From NCBI RefSeq assembly GCF_000230895.2, contig NC_016604.1:558001-622000 (forward strand): a stretch of DNA of 64,000 bases. Reading direction: 5' to 3'. Numbering within the stretch: position 1 is the first letter of the stretch; the number at the start of each line of letters is the position of its first letter. Under the pieces are notes generated by a model that made no database searches, was not told the origin of the DNA, and saw only the letters and a list, made by a program, of their open reading frames with translations. Position numbers and translations under genes: made by a program. This document shows, piece by piece, positions 8,379-16,717 of this stretch. This stretch comes from Mycolicibacterium rhodesiae NBB3. Its GTDB lineage: Bacteria; Actinomycetota; Actinomycetes; Mycobacteriales; Mycobacteriaceae.

Positions 8379-10412
8379 ATGGCTCGCATGCGCTATGTCG
8401 TTACCGGCGGTACCGGGTTTATTGGCCGGCGCGTGGTCTCCCAGATTCTGGCGACCCGCGATGACGCCGAGGTGTGGGTTCTGGTCCGCCGGGAGTCGCT
8501 CGAACGGTTCGAACGACTGGCCGCCGACGGTGAGCAGGCCTGGGGTGAACGGGCGAAACCACTGGTCGGCGATCTCACAAGCGCACGTCTGGGGCTCAAC
8601 GAGGACGCGGTCGCCGAACTCGGCGCCGTCGATCACGTCGTGCACTGTGCGGCGATCTACGACATCACCGCTGACGAAGCCGCGCAGCGGATGGCCAACG
8701 TCGAGGGCACTCGGGCGGTCATCGAGTTGGCGCGTGACCTCGACGCGACGTTGCATCACGTCTCATCGATCGCCGTGGCCGGCACCTACCGGGGCAAGTT
8801 CACCGAGGACGACTTCGACGTCGCGCAGGACCTGCCGACGCCGTACCACCAGACGAAGTTCGAAGCCGAACTCCTGGTCCGCTCGGCGCAGGGCCTGCGA
8901 TACCGGATCTATCGGCCGGCGGTCGTCGTCGGCGATTCGCGCACCGGAGAGATGGACAAGGTGGACGGGCCCTACTACTTCTTCGGTGTACTGGCCAAGC
9001 TGGCGCGATTGCCCAGAATCACGCCGATGGCGCTGCCGGACACCGGCCGCACCAACATCGTTCCCGTGGACTTCGTCGCGCAGGCACTCGTTGCGCTCAT
9101 ACACAAACCCGAGCGTGATGGGCAGACATTCCACCTCACCGCGCCGAAAACGATTGGGCTACGCGGCATCTACCGTGCGGTCGCCAGGCCCGCCGGTTTG
9201 CCGCCGCTGCTCGGCTCGCTTCCGCGTAGCGCCGCGACGCCGATCGTGCGGGCGACCGGGCGTGCCAAGATCCTGCGCAACATGGCAGCCACGCAACTGG
9301 GTGTACCCGCCGAGGCGCTCGACGTCGTCGACCTGTTCCCGACGTTCACCTCGGACAACACCGACGAGGCGTTGCGCGGTACCGGCATCACGGTGCCCGA
9401 GTTCGCTTCCTACGCACCGCAGCTGTGGCGCTACTGGGCCCAGAACCTCGACCCCGACCGCGCCCGCCGCGACGACCCGGCCGGTCCCCTGGTCGGCAAG
9501 CACGTCATCATCACCGGGGCATCCAGTGGGATCGGGCGTGCGTCGGCCATTGCGGTCGCCGAACGTGGCGGATGCGTATTCGCATTGGCGCGCAACGCCG
9601 AAGCCCTCGACGAACTCATCGCCGAAATCCGTGAGGCGGGCGGACAGGCATACGCGTTCACCTGCGATGTGACCGACTCGACGTCAGTCGAGGCCACGAT
9701 CAAGGACATCCTCGGCAGGTTCGGGCACGTCGACTATCTGGTGAACAACGCGGGGCGGTCGATCCGCCGGTCGGTGTCGGCATCCACCGACCGTTTGCAC
9801 GACTACGAGCGTGTGATGGCGGTGAACTACTTCGGTTCGGTGCGGATGGTGCTCGCCTTGCTGCCACACTGGCGCGAACGTAGGTTCGGCCATGTGGTGA
9901 ATGTGTCCAGCGCGGGTGTGCAGGCCAGCAGCCCGAAGTACAGTGCCTACATCCCCAGCAAAGCAGCGCTTGATGCGTTCGCCGAAGTCGTTGGCAGCGA
10001 AACACTTTCCGACCACATCACTTTCACCAGCATTCACATGCCGTTGGTGAAAACGCCGATGATCGCACCGTCGCAGCGCCTGAACCCGATGCCACCGATC
10101 ACCGCGGAGCACGCTGCGGCAATGGTGGTGCGCGGGCTCGTCGACAAACCGGCCAGGATCGACACTCCGGTCGGCACGCTGGCCGACGTCGGCTTGTACT
10201 TCACACCAAAGCTGTCGCGTCGCGTGCTGCACCAGATCTATCTGGGATATCCGGATTCCGCGGCTGCTCGCGGCGTCACCCCCGCAACGCCCGCGACGGC
10301 GCGCCGCCCGAAGCGACCGGCGCGCGCGACGGTGCCGCGGGTGCGCGTCCCACGGGCGGTGACCCGCCCGGCCAAGCGCGCCCTGCGACTGGTCCCCGGC
10401 GTGCACTGGTGA
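8379..10412 (+). CDS. acrA1: Bifunctional fatty acyl-CoA reductase (AcrA1-like)
   Basis: A 677-residue fusion of two Rossmann modules. Residues 1 to about 370 form an extended SDR/Male-sterility-type reductase (MRYVVTGGTGFIGRRVV; YHQTKFEAE holds the catalytic Tyr and Lys). Residues from about 385 form a classical SDR (HVIITGASSGIGRASAIA; NNAG; YIPSKAAL). Such proteins reduce fatty acyl-CoA to aldehyde or alcohol; M. tuberculosis Rv3391 has the same architecture. I chose ATG 8379 (MARMRYVV) because AGGGG precedes it and earlier codons fall in the repeat array. An internal ATG at 8388 is possible. The basic C-terminus (ARRPKRPARATVPRVR) is odd. The stop overlaps the GTG of the nucleoside hydrolase. 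Confidence 0.9.
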   Translation: MARMRYVVTGGTGFIGRRVVSQILATRDDAEVWVLVRRESLERFERLAADGEQAWGERAKPLVGDLTSARLGLNEDAVAELGAVDHVVHCAAIYDITADEAAQRMANVEGTRAVIELARDLDATLHHVSSIAVAGTYRGKFTEDDFDVAQDLPTPYHQTKFEAELLVRSAQGLRYRIYRPAVVVGDSRTGEMDKVDGPYYFFGVLAKLARLPRITPMALPDTGRTNIVPVDFVAQALVALIHKPERDGQTFHLTAPKTIGLRGIYRAVARPAGLPPLLGSLPRSAATPIVRATGRAKILRNMAATQLGVPAEALDVVDLFPTFTSDNTDEALRGTGITVPEFASYAPQLWRYWAQNLDPDRARRDDPAGPLVGKHVIITGASSGIGRASAIAVAERGGCVFALARNAEALDELIAEIREAGGQAYAFTCDVTDSTSVEATIKDILGRFGHVDYLVNNAGRSIRRSVSASTDRLHDYERVMAVNYFGSVRMVLALLPHWRERRFGHVVNVSSAGVQASSPKYSAYIPSKAALDAFAEVVGSETLSDHITFTSIHMPLVKTPMIAPSQRLNPMPPITAEHAAAMVVRGLVDKPARIDTPVGTLADVGLYFTPKLSRRVLHQIYLGYPDSAAARGVTPATPATARRPKRPARATVPRVRVPRAVTRPAKRALRLVPGVHW

Positions 10413-11443
10413 CGCTGCCCGTCTTCGTCGACGTCGATACCGGCGTCGACGATGCGATGGCATTGATGTACCTGTTCGCCAGCAGCGACGCCGACGTCGT
10501 AGGGATCGCCTCGACGGCGGGAAACGTTCCCGTAGAACAGGTCTGTGCCAACAACCTGGGGCTGCTGGAGCTTTGCGGACTGGACATCCCCGTGTCCAAA
10601 GGAGCCGAGCAGCCGATCACGGCACCGCTGCGGACCGCCGAAGACACCCACGGACCCGAGGGCATGGGTTATGCGCAGTTGCCTGCGACGGACCGCGAAC
10701 TCACCGCGCACGACGCCGCCGACGCGTGGATCCGTGCGGCGCATGCACATCCCGGTGAGTTGGTGGCCATAGCCGTCGGTCCGCTGACGAACCTGGCACT
10801 GGCCCTGCGGAGGGAACCGGCGCTGCCGAAATTGTTGCGGCGCCTTGTCATCATGGGCGGCGCATTCGACTATCGCGGCAACACCACACCGGTCGCGGAG
10901 TGGAACATCAGCGTCGACCCGGAGGCCGCCGCCGAGGTCTTCGCGGGGTGGGGTGCGGCGTGGGGACTCGAACCTCCGCGACATCTCCCGATCGTGCTGG
11001 GTCTGAACCTGACCGAGAACATCGCGATGACACCCGCGCTGCTTAGCCGGCTCGCAACGGCGGCGGAGTCGTCGACGACTCCGATGAGCGTGCTGGACGA
11101 TCGCGGCACGAGGTCGAACGCATCGAATCCGCTGATCGCGGTGCTCGAGGACGCGATGCGGTTCTACTTCGAGTTCCACTTCGACCAGAACGAGGGTTAT
11201 CTGGCGCATCTGCACGACCCGCTGGCCGCCGCGGTGGTGCTGGATCCCGATCTGGTCACGTGCCGGCCCACCACGGTCGACGTCGAGCTGACCGGCACCC
11301 TGACCCGAGGCATGACGATCGCGGACTGGAGCAACCGGTGGGGCCGGGAGCCCAACGCGCTCATCGGTGTTGACGTCGACCCGAAGGCGTTCTTCGACCG
11401 GTTCATCGCACGGGTGGGCGCGTTCGCCAAGAAACTCGGTTGA
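10409..11443 (+). CDS. iunH: Inosine/uridine-preferring nucleoside hydrolase
   Basis: A 344-residue N-ribohydrolase that splits nucleosides into base and ribose for salvage. The calcium- and ribose-binding motif DVDTGVDDA is at residues 8-16, VGPLTNLAL lies near 125, and the substrate loop WNISVDPEAA lies near 164. The GTG start overlaps the acrA1 TGA by four bases, so the two are translationally coupled. In M. tuberculosis, as recalled, cmaA1 sits between these genes; here it is absent. The gene is convergent with the imuB operon, only three bases from the micro-ORF. Confidence 0.92.
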   Translation: MTLPVFVDVDTGVDDAMALMYLFASSDADVVGIASTAGNVPVEQVCANNLGLLELCGLDIPVSKGAEQPITAPLRTAEDTHGPEGMGYAQLPATDRELTAHDAADAWIRAAHAHPGELVAIAVGPLTNLALALRREPALPKLLRRLVIMGGAFDYRGNTTPVAEWNISVDPEAAAEVFAGWGAAWGLEPPRHLPIVLGLNLTENIAMTPALLSRLATAAESSTTPMSVLDDRGTRSNASNPLIAVLEDAMRFYFEFHFDQNEGYLAHLHDPLAAAVVLDPDLVTCRPTTVDVELTGTLTRGMTIADWSNRWGREPNALIGVDVDPKAFFDRFIARVGAFAKKLG

Positions 11444-11446
11444 TCG

Positions 11447-11542
11447 TCAGTCGAACAGCACCAGCACGGTCGCGGCGAACGGCAGGACGACGATCGCGAG
11501 CGCGATGAGGCTGGTCAAACGAACTACCCCGCCCTGAACCAC
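11447..11542 (-). CDS. 31-residue membrane micro-protein downstream of imuB
   Basis: A short frame starts at GTG 11542, immediately after the imuB TAA, and ends three bases from iunH. The product has one long hydrophobic stretch (LTSLIALAIVVLPFAATVLV) and a terminal FD. It has a short N-terminus with one arginine, typical of a single-pass membrane peptide. A TTG eight codons later, preceded by GGCGGGG, is an alternative start. If translated it would be the third gene of the SOS-induced imuA'-imuB operon. I do not recognise a named family. Chance cannot be excluded at this length, but the exact abutment and clean hydrophobicity argue for a real gene. Confidence 0.5.
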   Translation of the reverse strand: MVQGGVVRLTSLIALAIVVLPFAATVLVLFD

Positions 11543-13123
11543 TTATTCGTAGATCCCCTCGAGGAACCACCTCCTCTGCCGATAGCACAGCAGCAGCGCT
11601 TGCCCCGGCTTGCCGTCCAGCAGCACCTGCGCCCTGGCCGTACGCCCTGTCTTCGCAAGCTCCGGATCCCACCACCGCTCGTCGACCGGCCACGGCCCGG
11701 CCCACCAGGACAGCCGATCCTCCCGGCCGAACACGACCAGACGCGACGGGTCCGCGGAGAACAATCCGCGGCCGGTCACCCGCACCGGCTTCCCGCCGGC
11801 GTCGAACAGTTCGACCGGATCGTCGAGCAGCACCGTCGGTGACGGTTCGGGAAGCTGGCCAGGCCAGGGCTGAGCAGGATCGGCACGCGGTACCTGCTCG
11901 TCACCCAGCGGCGTGAAAGTGATGCGTTCAGCAGGCCCGCGACCACCGCTGAGCATCGGCACCTGGACCGCCTCAGGTCCGAGCAGACCCTGTACCCGCA
12001 CCAGTGCACGACGGGCCCGCAGCCGGTCCTCCTCTCCGATGCCACCCCACAACGGCAGCTGCAACGCCTCGGCCGAGACGAGTTCGACCGGACGCAGCCG
12101 GATCACGGTGACCGGCGCGGTGGGCCGATCGTCGCGGTTGCGCCGGTTCAACCAGCCGTCCAGCTGCCAGCGCACCCGGTCCGCCGTGGCATCCTCGGTC
12201 AGCGGTTCGGCACAACGCCAAACCCGTTCCAGCTCTTCGCCATTGGCAGTGATGGCGTGAATGGCAAGCCGGGTGCACCCCGCCCCGGATGCCTCCAAGC
12301 TGCGGTGCAGGGTGCCCGCCAGCGAGCGACCGGCGAACGCGGCGGCATCCACCCGATCGATGGGCGGGTCGCAATCCATGACGGCGTCGAGCTCCTGCTC
12401 GGGTTCGCGACCCGAAGGACCGCGGGTGGACTCGCCGCGGGCAAACCGGTGTGCGGTCACCGCGTCGGCGCCGAACCGCGAGGCCACATCGCTGCGAGAC
12501 AACGCCGCGAACTGACCGATGTTACGTACTCCCATGCGCCACAACAGGTCTGCCAGGTCTTCACGCCCCGGCGCAGCCAGACTCGGCTCGGTGGCCAACT
12601 GCCGGATCGACAGCGTCGACAGGAACAGGGCGTCCTTGCCGGGCTCCACGATCCGTCCTGCCCGCGCGGCGAATACTGCAGTGGGCAGGTGATCGGCGAC
12701 GCCGACCTGGCATTCGGCTCCGGCGGCGGCCACCGCGTCGACCAGCCGCTCGGCGGCGGCCTGTTCGGACCCGAAGTAACGGGCCGCCCCGCGCACCGGC
12801 AGCACCAGCAAGCCGGGCCGCAGAACCTCGGCCCGCGGCACCAGATCGTCCACCGCGGCCGTCACGCCTTCGAAATGACGGGCATCGCGCGCCGGATCGG
12901 CAGTGACGACGTGCAGATCCGGACACCTGGCCTGCGATTCCCGACGGCGCAACCCTCGACGCACACCCACCGACCGGGCCGCCGCCGAGCAGGCGATGAC
13001 CCGGTTGGCCAACGTCACCGCGACCGGCGCCGTCGGAGCCAATCCCGCCGCCGCCGCGGCGGCGACCGCGGGCCAGTCCATGCACCAGACGGCCAAGACG
13101 CGTGACGACTGAGACGACGACAC
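11543..13123 (-). CDS. imuB: Y-family polymerase-like protein ImuB
   Basis: A 526-residue DinB/UmuC-related protein that acts as the hub of the mycobacterial mutasome: it binds the beta clamp and recruits DnaE2 and ImuA' and is thought to lack catalysis. The N-terminal Y-family fold starts with SSRVLAVWCMDWPAV. The clamp-binding motif QLPLW is at residues 355-359, close to the position recalled for M. tuberculosis. I chose GTG 13123, seven bases after the imuA' stop, because it gives the expected length; the longer frame to 13165 would overlap imuA'. Catalytic acidic residues at the usual Y-family positions are not evident, as expected. Confidence 0.94.
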   Translation of the reverse strand: MSSSQSSRVLAVWCMDWPAVAAAAAAGLAPTAPVAVTLANRVIACSAAARSVGVRRGLRRRESQARCPDLHVVTADPARDARHFEGVTAAVDDLVPRAEVLRPGLLVLPVRGAARYFGSEQAAAERLVDAVAAAGAECQVGVADHLPTAVFAARAGRIVEPGKDALFLSTLSIRQLATEPSLAAPGREDLADLLWRMGVRNIGQFAALSRSDVASRFGADAVTAHRFARGESTRGPSGREPEQELDAVMDCDPPIDRVDAAAFAGRSLAGTLHRSLEASGAGCTRLAIHAITANGEELERVWRCAEPLTEDATADRVRWQLDGWLNRRNRDDRPTAPVTVIRLRPVELVSAEALQLPLWGGIGEEDRLRARRALVRVQGLLGPEAVQVPMLSGGRGPAERITFTPLGDEQVPRADPAQPWPGQLPEPSPTVLLDDPVELFDAGGKPVRVTGRGLFSADPSRLVVFGREDRLSWWAGPWPVDERWWDPELAKTGRTARAQVLLDGKPGQALLLCYRQRRWFLEGIYE

Positions 13124-13130
13124 AGCCCGC

Positions 13131-13778
13131 TCACTGCGCAACCGATGCCAAACCGGCCCGGCCACTGACGGAGTAGGTCAGCTGCACCTTGCCGATTCGG
13201 CCGAAGCCGGGAAGGGCACGCCCGGTGATCTCGTAACCGCAGACCCTGGCGTCCAATCGGGCGGACGCACCCTGCCAGTCCCCATTGGTGACCAGCAGGG
13301 TGCAGCCCTTCTGCCGCGCCCGGGCAACGACCGCCCGGGCGCGGGTGGCAGGCACCGAACGCCCGCCCAGCCCAAGCACCACCATGTCCATGCCGTCCAT
13401 CAGCACCGCGGCCACCTCGACCGGATCGCTTCCGGGATCGGGGATGACCGCGATCCTGCTCAGATCCGCTCCCATTTCCACCGCGGCCAGCAGCCCGGCA
13501 TCGGGGTGACCGACGATCGCGGCATGCCCACCCGCGGCCGTCACCGCCGCCACCATGCTCAACGACAGCGACCGTGCACCCGACAACACCGCCACGGTTC
13601 CGCGCTGCAAAGGCGCCGGCAGCAAACTTTCCGAGACTGGCGGCGGCTCAATGGCAGGCGTCGCCTCACGATGCCGGCCACCCACTTTTCCGGACACTGC
13701 CGCCATCCTGCGACGCAGGTGTTCTAGCTGTTCAGCGCGGTTTGTGCGGCGCTGATCCAGACTCAGGGCAGCTGTCAC
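13131..13778 (-). CDS. imuA': Mutasome accessory protein ImuA'
   Basis: A 215-residue RecA-like or SulA-like accessory protein of the DnaE2 mutasome. It has the [20 protein letters not shown] segment where RecA-like proteins carry the nucleotide-binding region. It precedes imuB by seven bases, forming the SOS operon. The start is GTG 13778, with AGGAGG eight bases upstream. A LexA box lies 36 bases before the start codon. The name follows position, length and context; the sequence family itself is weakly conserved. Confidence 0.9.
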   Translation of the reverse strand: MTAALSLDQRRTNRAEQLEHLRRRMAAVSGKVGGRHREATPAIEPPPVSESLLPAPLQRGTVAVLSGARSLSLSMVAAVTAAGGHAAIVGHPDAGLLAAVEMGADLSRIAVIPDPGSDPVEVAAVLMDGMDMVVLGLGGRSVPATRARAVVARARQKGCTLLVTNGDWQGASARLDARVCGYEITGRALPGFGRIGKVQLTYSVSGRAGLASVAQ

Positions 13779-13814
13779 AACAGCACCTCCTGCATCACCA
13801 GAATCATCCTGTTT

Positions 13815-13830
13815 TCGAATATATGTTCGA
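13815..13830 (-). promoter_or_regulatory. LexA (SOS) box of imuA'-imuB
   Basis: TCGAATATATGTTCGA is a near-perfect match to the mycobacterial SOS box (one half-site base differs, T for C). It lies 36 bp upstream of the imuA' GTG. Induction of imuA'-imuB by LexA cleavage is established for mycobacteria; the site is seen directly here. Confidence 0.93.
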
Positions 13831-13900
13831 TCTCCCGAGTAAACACCCGCCCACCGACAAGCGTCAAGCGGTCAGGTGCCGACCAGAATGCCATTGGCCG

Positions 13901-13939
13901 ATGATGACATTGACAAATGTCATCATTCGGTGTTGTACT
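13901..13939 (+). promoter_or_regulatory. Promoter with embedded palindromic operator for the esterase-monooxygenase operon
   Basis: Eleven-base arms ATGATGACATT (13901-13911) and AATGTCATCAT (13916-13926) form a perfect inverted repeat around GACA. The -35 hexamer TTGACA (13910-13915) covers the dyad centre. A -10-like TGTACT (13934-13939) follows at 18 bp. A strong GAGGAG ribosome binding site then precedes the esterase ATG at 13967. A bound dimer would block RNA polymerase; the MerR-type regulator encoded at the end of the operon is a candidate, but a TetR-type factor from elsewhere is equally possible. Confidence 0.75.
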
Positions 13940-13966
13940 CCGGCTGTGCTCAACGAGGAGCCCGCA

Positions 13967-14938
13967 ATGCGCGAGCGTGGTTCGCTGCGCTCGCGCAGCG
14001 CGGCATCGATCAGCAGCATGACCCTGCGGCAGATCAGCGCCGTACTCCCGTCGGATCAGGCGTGGGGTGTATGGCTTTCGCGTCAGATCGTGGCCCGCAT
14101 CATGGATACGTTCGGCCCACCGTTGACCGGCACGCACGTACAACGTGTCGACACCAGGACGTCTGACGGTCGTCGCGTCATCGGCGAATGGGTTTTCGGC
14201 CACGGTGTCGCGCGCACCGGTCCAGATTCAGCGATCTACTTCATCCACGGCAGCGGATTCGTCCTCTGTTCGCCGCGCACACATCGCAGGCTGGCGTCGT
14301 GGCTTTCGCATCTGACAGGGCTGCCGGTTTTCTCCATCGACTACCGACTCGCGCCCAAACACCGGTTCCCCACCGCCGCAGACGATGTCCGTACCGGATG
14401 GGACTGGCTGACACACGAGAACGGCCTCGCACCTGAGCGAACAGTCGTCGCAGGCGATTCCGCGGGCGGACACCTCGCCGTCGACCTCTTGTTGCAATCC
14501 GACATCGCCCATCCCGCCGCACTCGCACTGCTCTCACCCGTACTGGATCTGACGTTCGCCCTGGCTCGTACACGCGAACGGCTGCGCCGCGACCCGGCCA
14601 TCCGCTCGGCGGATGCCTTTCGGCTCGTCGAGTTGTACTGCACCGGAATCGATTCGACACATCCTCGCCTGCAGCTCGACGTGGCGGCGGGACGCCCGCT
14701 GCCCGCGACGCTGATCCAGGCGGGCGGTGCCGAGATGCTGGCCGCCGACGCGATCGCGCTGGCCGAGCACATCCGCACCGCGGGCGGCACCTGTGAACTG
14801 GAGGTGTGGCCCGACCAGGTACACGTCTTCCAGGCACTGCCCCGGCTGACGCCCGAGGCACGCCCTGCGATGCGCCGAGTCGCATCGTTCCTCTCACAGG
14901 CGTTGGGAGACAACGCCATCGACCAGGCAGCGGGGTAA
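13967..14938 (+). CDS. Alpha/beta hydrolase, HSL-family esterase/lipase
   Basis: A 323-residue esterase of the hormone-sensitive-lipase family. The oxyanion-hole motif is HGSGF (the usual HGGGF with Ser at the third position) and the nucleophile elbow is GDSAGG. SIDYRLAPKHRFPTA is the classic HSL segment, and the C-terminal WPDQVHVFQ supplies the catalytic His. The start ATG 13967 is fixed by GAGGAG six bases upstream; an open frame extends further 5' but runs through the promoter. It is the first gene of a five-gene operon with SDR, di-iron, monooxygenase and MerR genes. It may hydrolyse the ester made by the downstream Baeyer-Villiger enzyme. Confidence 0.88.
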   Translation: MRERGSLRSRSAASISSMTLRQISAVLPSDQAWGVWLSRQIVARIMDTFGPPLTGTHVQRVDTRTSDGRRVIGEWVFGHGVARTGPDSAIYFIHGSGFVLCSPRTHRRLASWLSHLTGLPVFSIDYRLAPKHRFPTAADDVRTGWDWLTHENGLAPERTVVAGDSAGGHLAVDLLLQSDIAHPAALALLSPVLDLTFALARTRERLRRDPAIRSADAFRLVELYCTGIDSTHPRLQLDVAAGRPLPATLIQAGGAEMLAADAIALAEHIRTAGGTCELEVWPDQVHVFQALPRLTPEARPAMRRVASFLSQALGDNAIDQAAG

Positions 14939-14944
14939 CCAGGC

Positions 14945-15775
14945 ATGGGCCTGTTCGGCTCGAAGAAGCGCAGCCATGACGCCGCGGCAGTCATCACCGG
15001 CGCGGGTAGCGGCATCGGCGCGGCGTTCGCGAAAGAACTCGCCAGGCGCGGCGGCCGCGTGGTGTGCAGCGACGTCGACGAGATCGCCGCCAAAGCCACC
15101 GCCAACGCCATCCTCGAAAACGGCGGTGATGCGCTCGCATTACCCTGCGACGTCTCGCAGATCGACGACGTCACAGCGCTGGCCGCCGAGGCGCAGTGCT
15201 GGTTCGGCGGCCCGCCCACCGTGGTGATCAACAACGCAGGCGTCGGCGCGGGCGGCGTGCCGATCGGGGAAATGAGCCTGGACGATTGGCAGTGGGTCCT
15301 CGACATCAATCTGTGGGGGCCGATCCACGGCTGCCACGTGTTCGCACCGATCCTGCGCGAGGCGGGATATGGCGGAATCATCAACGTCGCATCGGCGGCG
15401 GCCTTCGGCGCGGCACCCGGTATGGCCGCCTACAACGTCAGCAAGGCGGGCACGCTGTCGCTGTCGGAAACATTGGCCGCCGAACTGTCCGGCACCGGCG
15501 TCAACGTCACGGTGCTGTGCCCGACGTTCGTCAAGACGAACATCGTGGACGCCGGCCGGATATCCGCCAAGTCAACGCAGCTCGCCGACCGGCTGATGCG
15601 GTGGACCGGCTTCTCTCCCCAGCGCGTCGCCCGCACCTGCCTGGACACCCTCGACCGTGGCGGCCTGTACTGCATGCCACAGCCCGACGCCCGGATCGGC
15701 TGGGGCATCAAGCGTTTCACCCCGACGGTGTACACCCGCGCTGTCGGTCTCACCACCCGCGTCACCACCCCCTAG
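14945..15775 (+). CDS. Short-chain dehydrogenase/reductase
   Basis: A 276-residue classical SDR. The cofactor loop is TGAGSGIG (residues 18-25), NNAGV lies near 98, and the catalytic Tyr-Lys pair is in YNVSK near 162. The cofactor loop is followed by CSDVDE, an acidic residue after beta-2 that suggests NAD(H) preference. It probably interconverts an alcohol and a ketone, which would give the substrate or product of the monooxygenase encoded two genes later. It starts six bases after the esterase stop and is followed by an AGGAGG site for the next gene. The arrangement recalls the mymA-type operon, though these are not necessarily orthologs. Confidence 0.9.
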   Translation: MGLFGSKKRSHDAAAVITGAGSGIGAAFAKELARRGGRVVCSDVDEIAAKATANAILENGGDALALPCDVSQIDDVTALAAEAQCWFGGPPTVVINNAGVGAGGVPIGEMSLDDWQWVLDINLWGPIHGCHVFAPILREAGYGGIINVASAAAFGAAPGMAAYNVSKAGTLSLSETLAAELSGTGVNVTVLCPTFVKTNIVDAGRISAKSTQLADRLMRWTGFSPQRVARTCLDTLDRGGLYCMPQPDARIGWGIKRFTPTVYTRAVGLTTRVTTP

Positions 15776-15784
15776 GAGGAGCGC

Positions 15785-16717
15785 ATGGCCCCCAAGACCA
15801 AGATCGATATGGACGTGATGCTCGACAAGATCAAGGACCGACAGTGGTCGCTGGCCGACATCGACTGGGACGCACCGGGTGCCGAGACGATCACCGATGA
15901 GCAACGCCCCAAGCTGAAGGCCTTCATGGCCGATCTCTGCTGGATCGAGAACATCGGTGCCCGCGGTTTCGCGGCGTTGGCCAAGAAGGCTCCCACGCCG
16001 ACGATCGCCGAGATCTACCGATACTTCCATGCCGAGGAGCAGCGGCACGCCAACGCCGAACTCGCACTGATGAAGCGGTGGGGCATGCTCGAGGACGGTG
16101 AAGTCCCCGAACCCAACGTCAACATCCGGCTGGCCATCGACTGGCTCGACCGCTGGGCCGACGACATGCCGCTGTCACTGCTCGGCACGGTCATCCCGAT
16201 GCTCGAGGTCGCGCTCGACGGCGCACTGCTGAAATTTCTGCTCGACGAGGTGCATGATCCCGTCTGCCACCAGGTCTTCGAGAAGATCAACAACGACGAG
16301 TCCCGTCACCTCGTGGTCGATTTCGAGGTGCTCGACATGATCGGGCAGGCGAAGATCCGGCGGCTGCTGATCGACTTCGTCGGCCACAACGCCACCCCCG
16401 GCCTGATCATCGGCGCGGTCATGGGCGCACCGCTGATCAACCGGATCCGCAACGAGATCACCGCGATGGGCATGGAACCCGAGCGGTTGTACCGGGCGGT
16501 GAAACGTTTCAAAGAACTCGGCGACCGCGGCCAACACACCCAGCGGGTGCCGACGTACCTGTTCCTCCGGCGCTACGCCGGTGTGGTCACCAATCCGCGT
16601 CACCCCTACCACCTGCTGGCCAACTCGATGATCTGGCTCTCCGACCGGTATCCGCGACCGCTGTTGCCGTCGGTGCCGAGCTGGGTCAAAGAGGTCACTC
16701 ACGAGCCGGCAGCCTGA
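15785..16717 (+). CDS. Ferritin-like carboxylate-bridged di-iron protein
   Basis: A 310-residue soluble helical protein. It shows a complete di-iron ligand set in four helices: E55 (CWIENIG), E85-x-x-H88 (AEEQRHAN), E141 (PMLEVAL) and E172-x-x-H175 (NDESRHLV). That E...ExxH...E...ExxH pattern is shared with acyl-ACP desaturases, ribonucleotide reductase R2 and related oxidases; some databases label such actinobacterial proteins as metal-dependent hydrolases. It likely performs an oxygen-dependent step or supports the monooxygenase, whose ATG overlaps its stop (ATGA). Substrate unknown. The start at 15785 follows AGGAGGAG. Confidence 0.78.
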   Translation: MAPKTKIDMDVMLDKIKDRQWSLADIDWDAPGAETITDEQRPKLKAFMADLCWIENIGARGFAALAKKAPTPTIAEIYRYFHAEEQRHANAELALMKRWGMLEDGEVPEPNVNIRLAIDWLDRWADDMPLSLLGTVIPMLEVALDGALLKFLLDEVHDPVCHQVFEKINNDESRHLVVDFEVLDMIGQAKIRRLLIDFVGHNATPGLIIGAVMGAPLINRIRNEITAMGMEPERLYRAVKRFKELGDRGQHTQRVPTYLFLRRYAGVVTNPRHPYHLLANSMIWLSDRYPRPLLPSVPSWVKEVTHEPAA

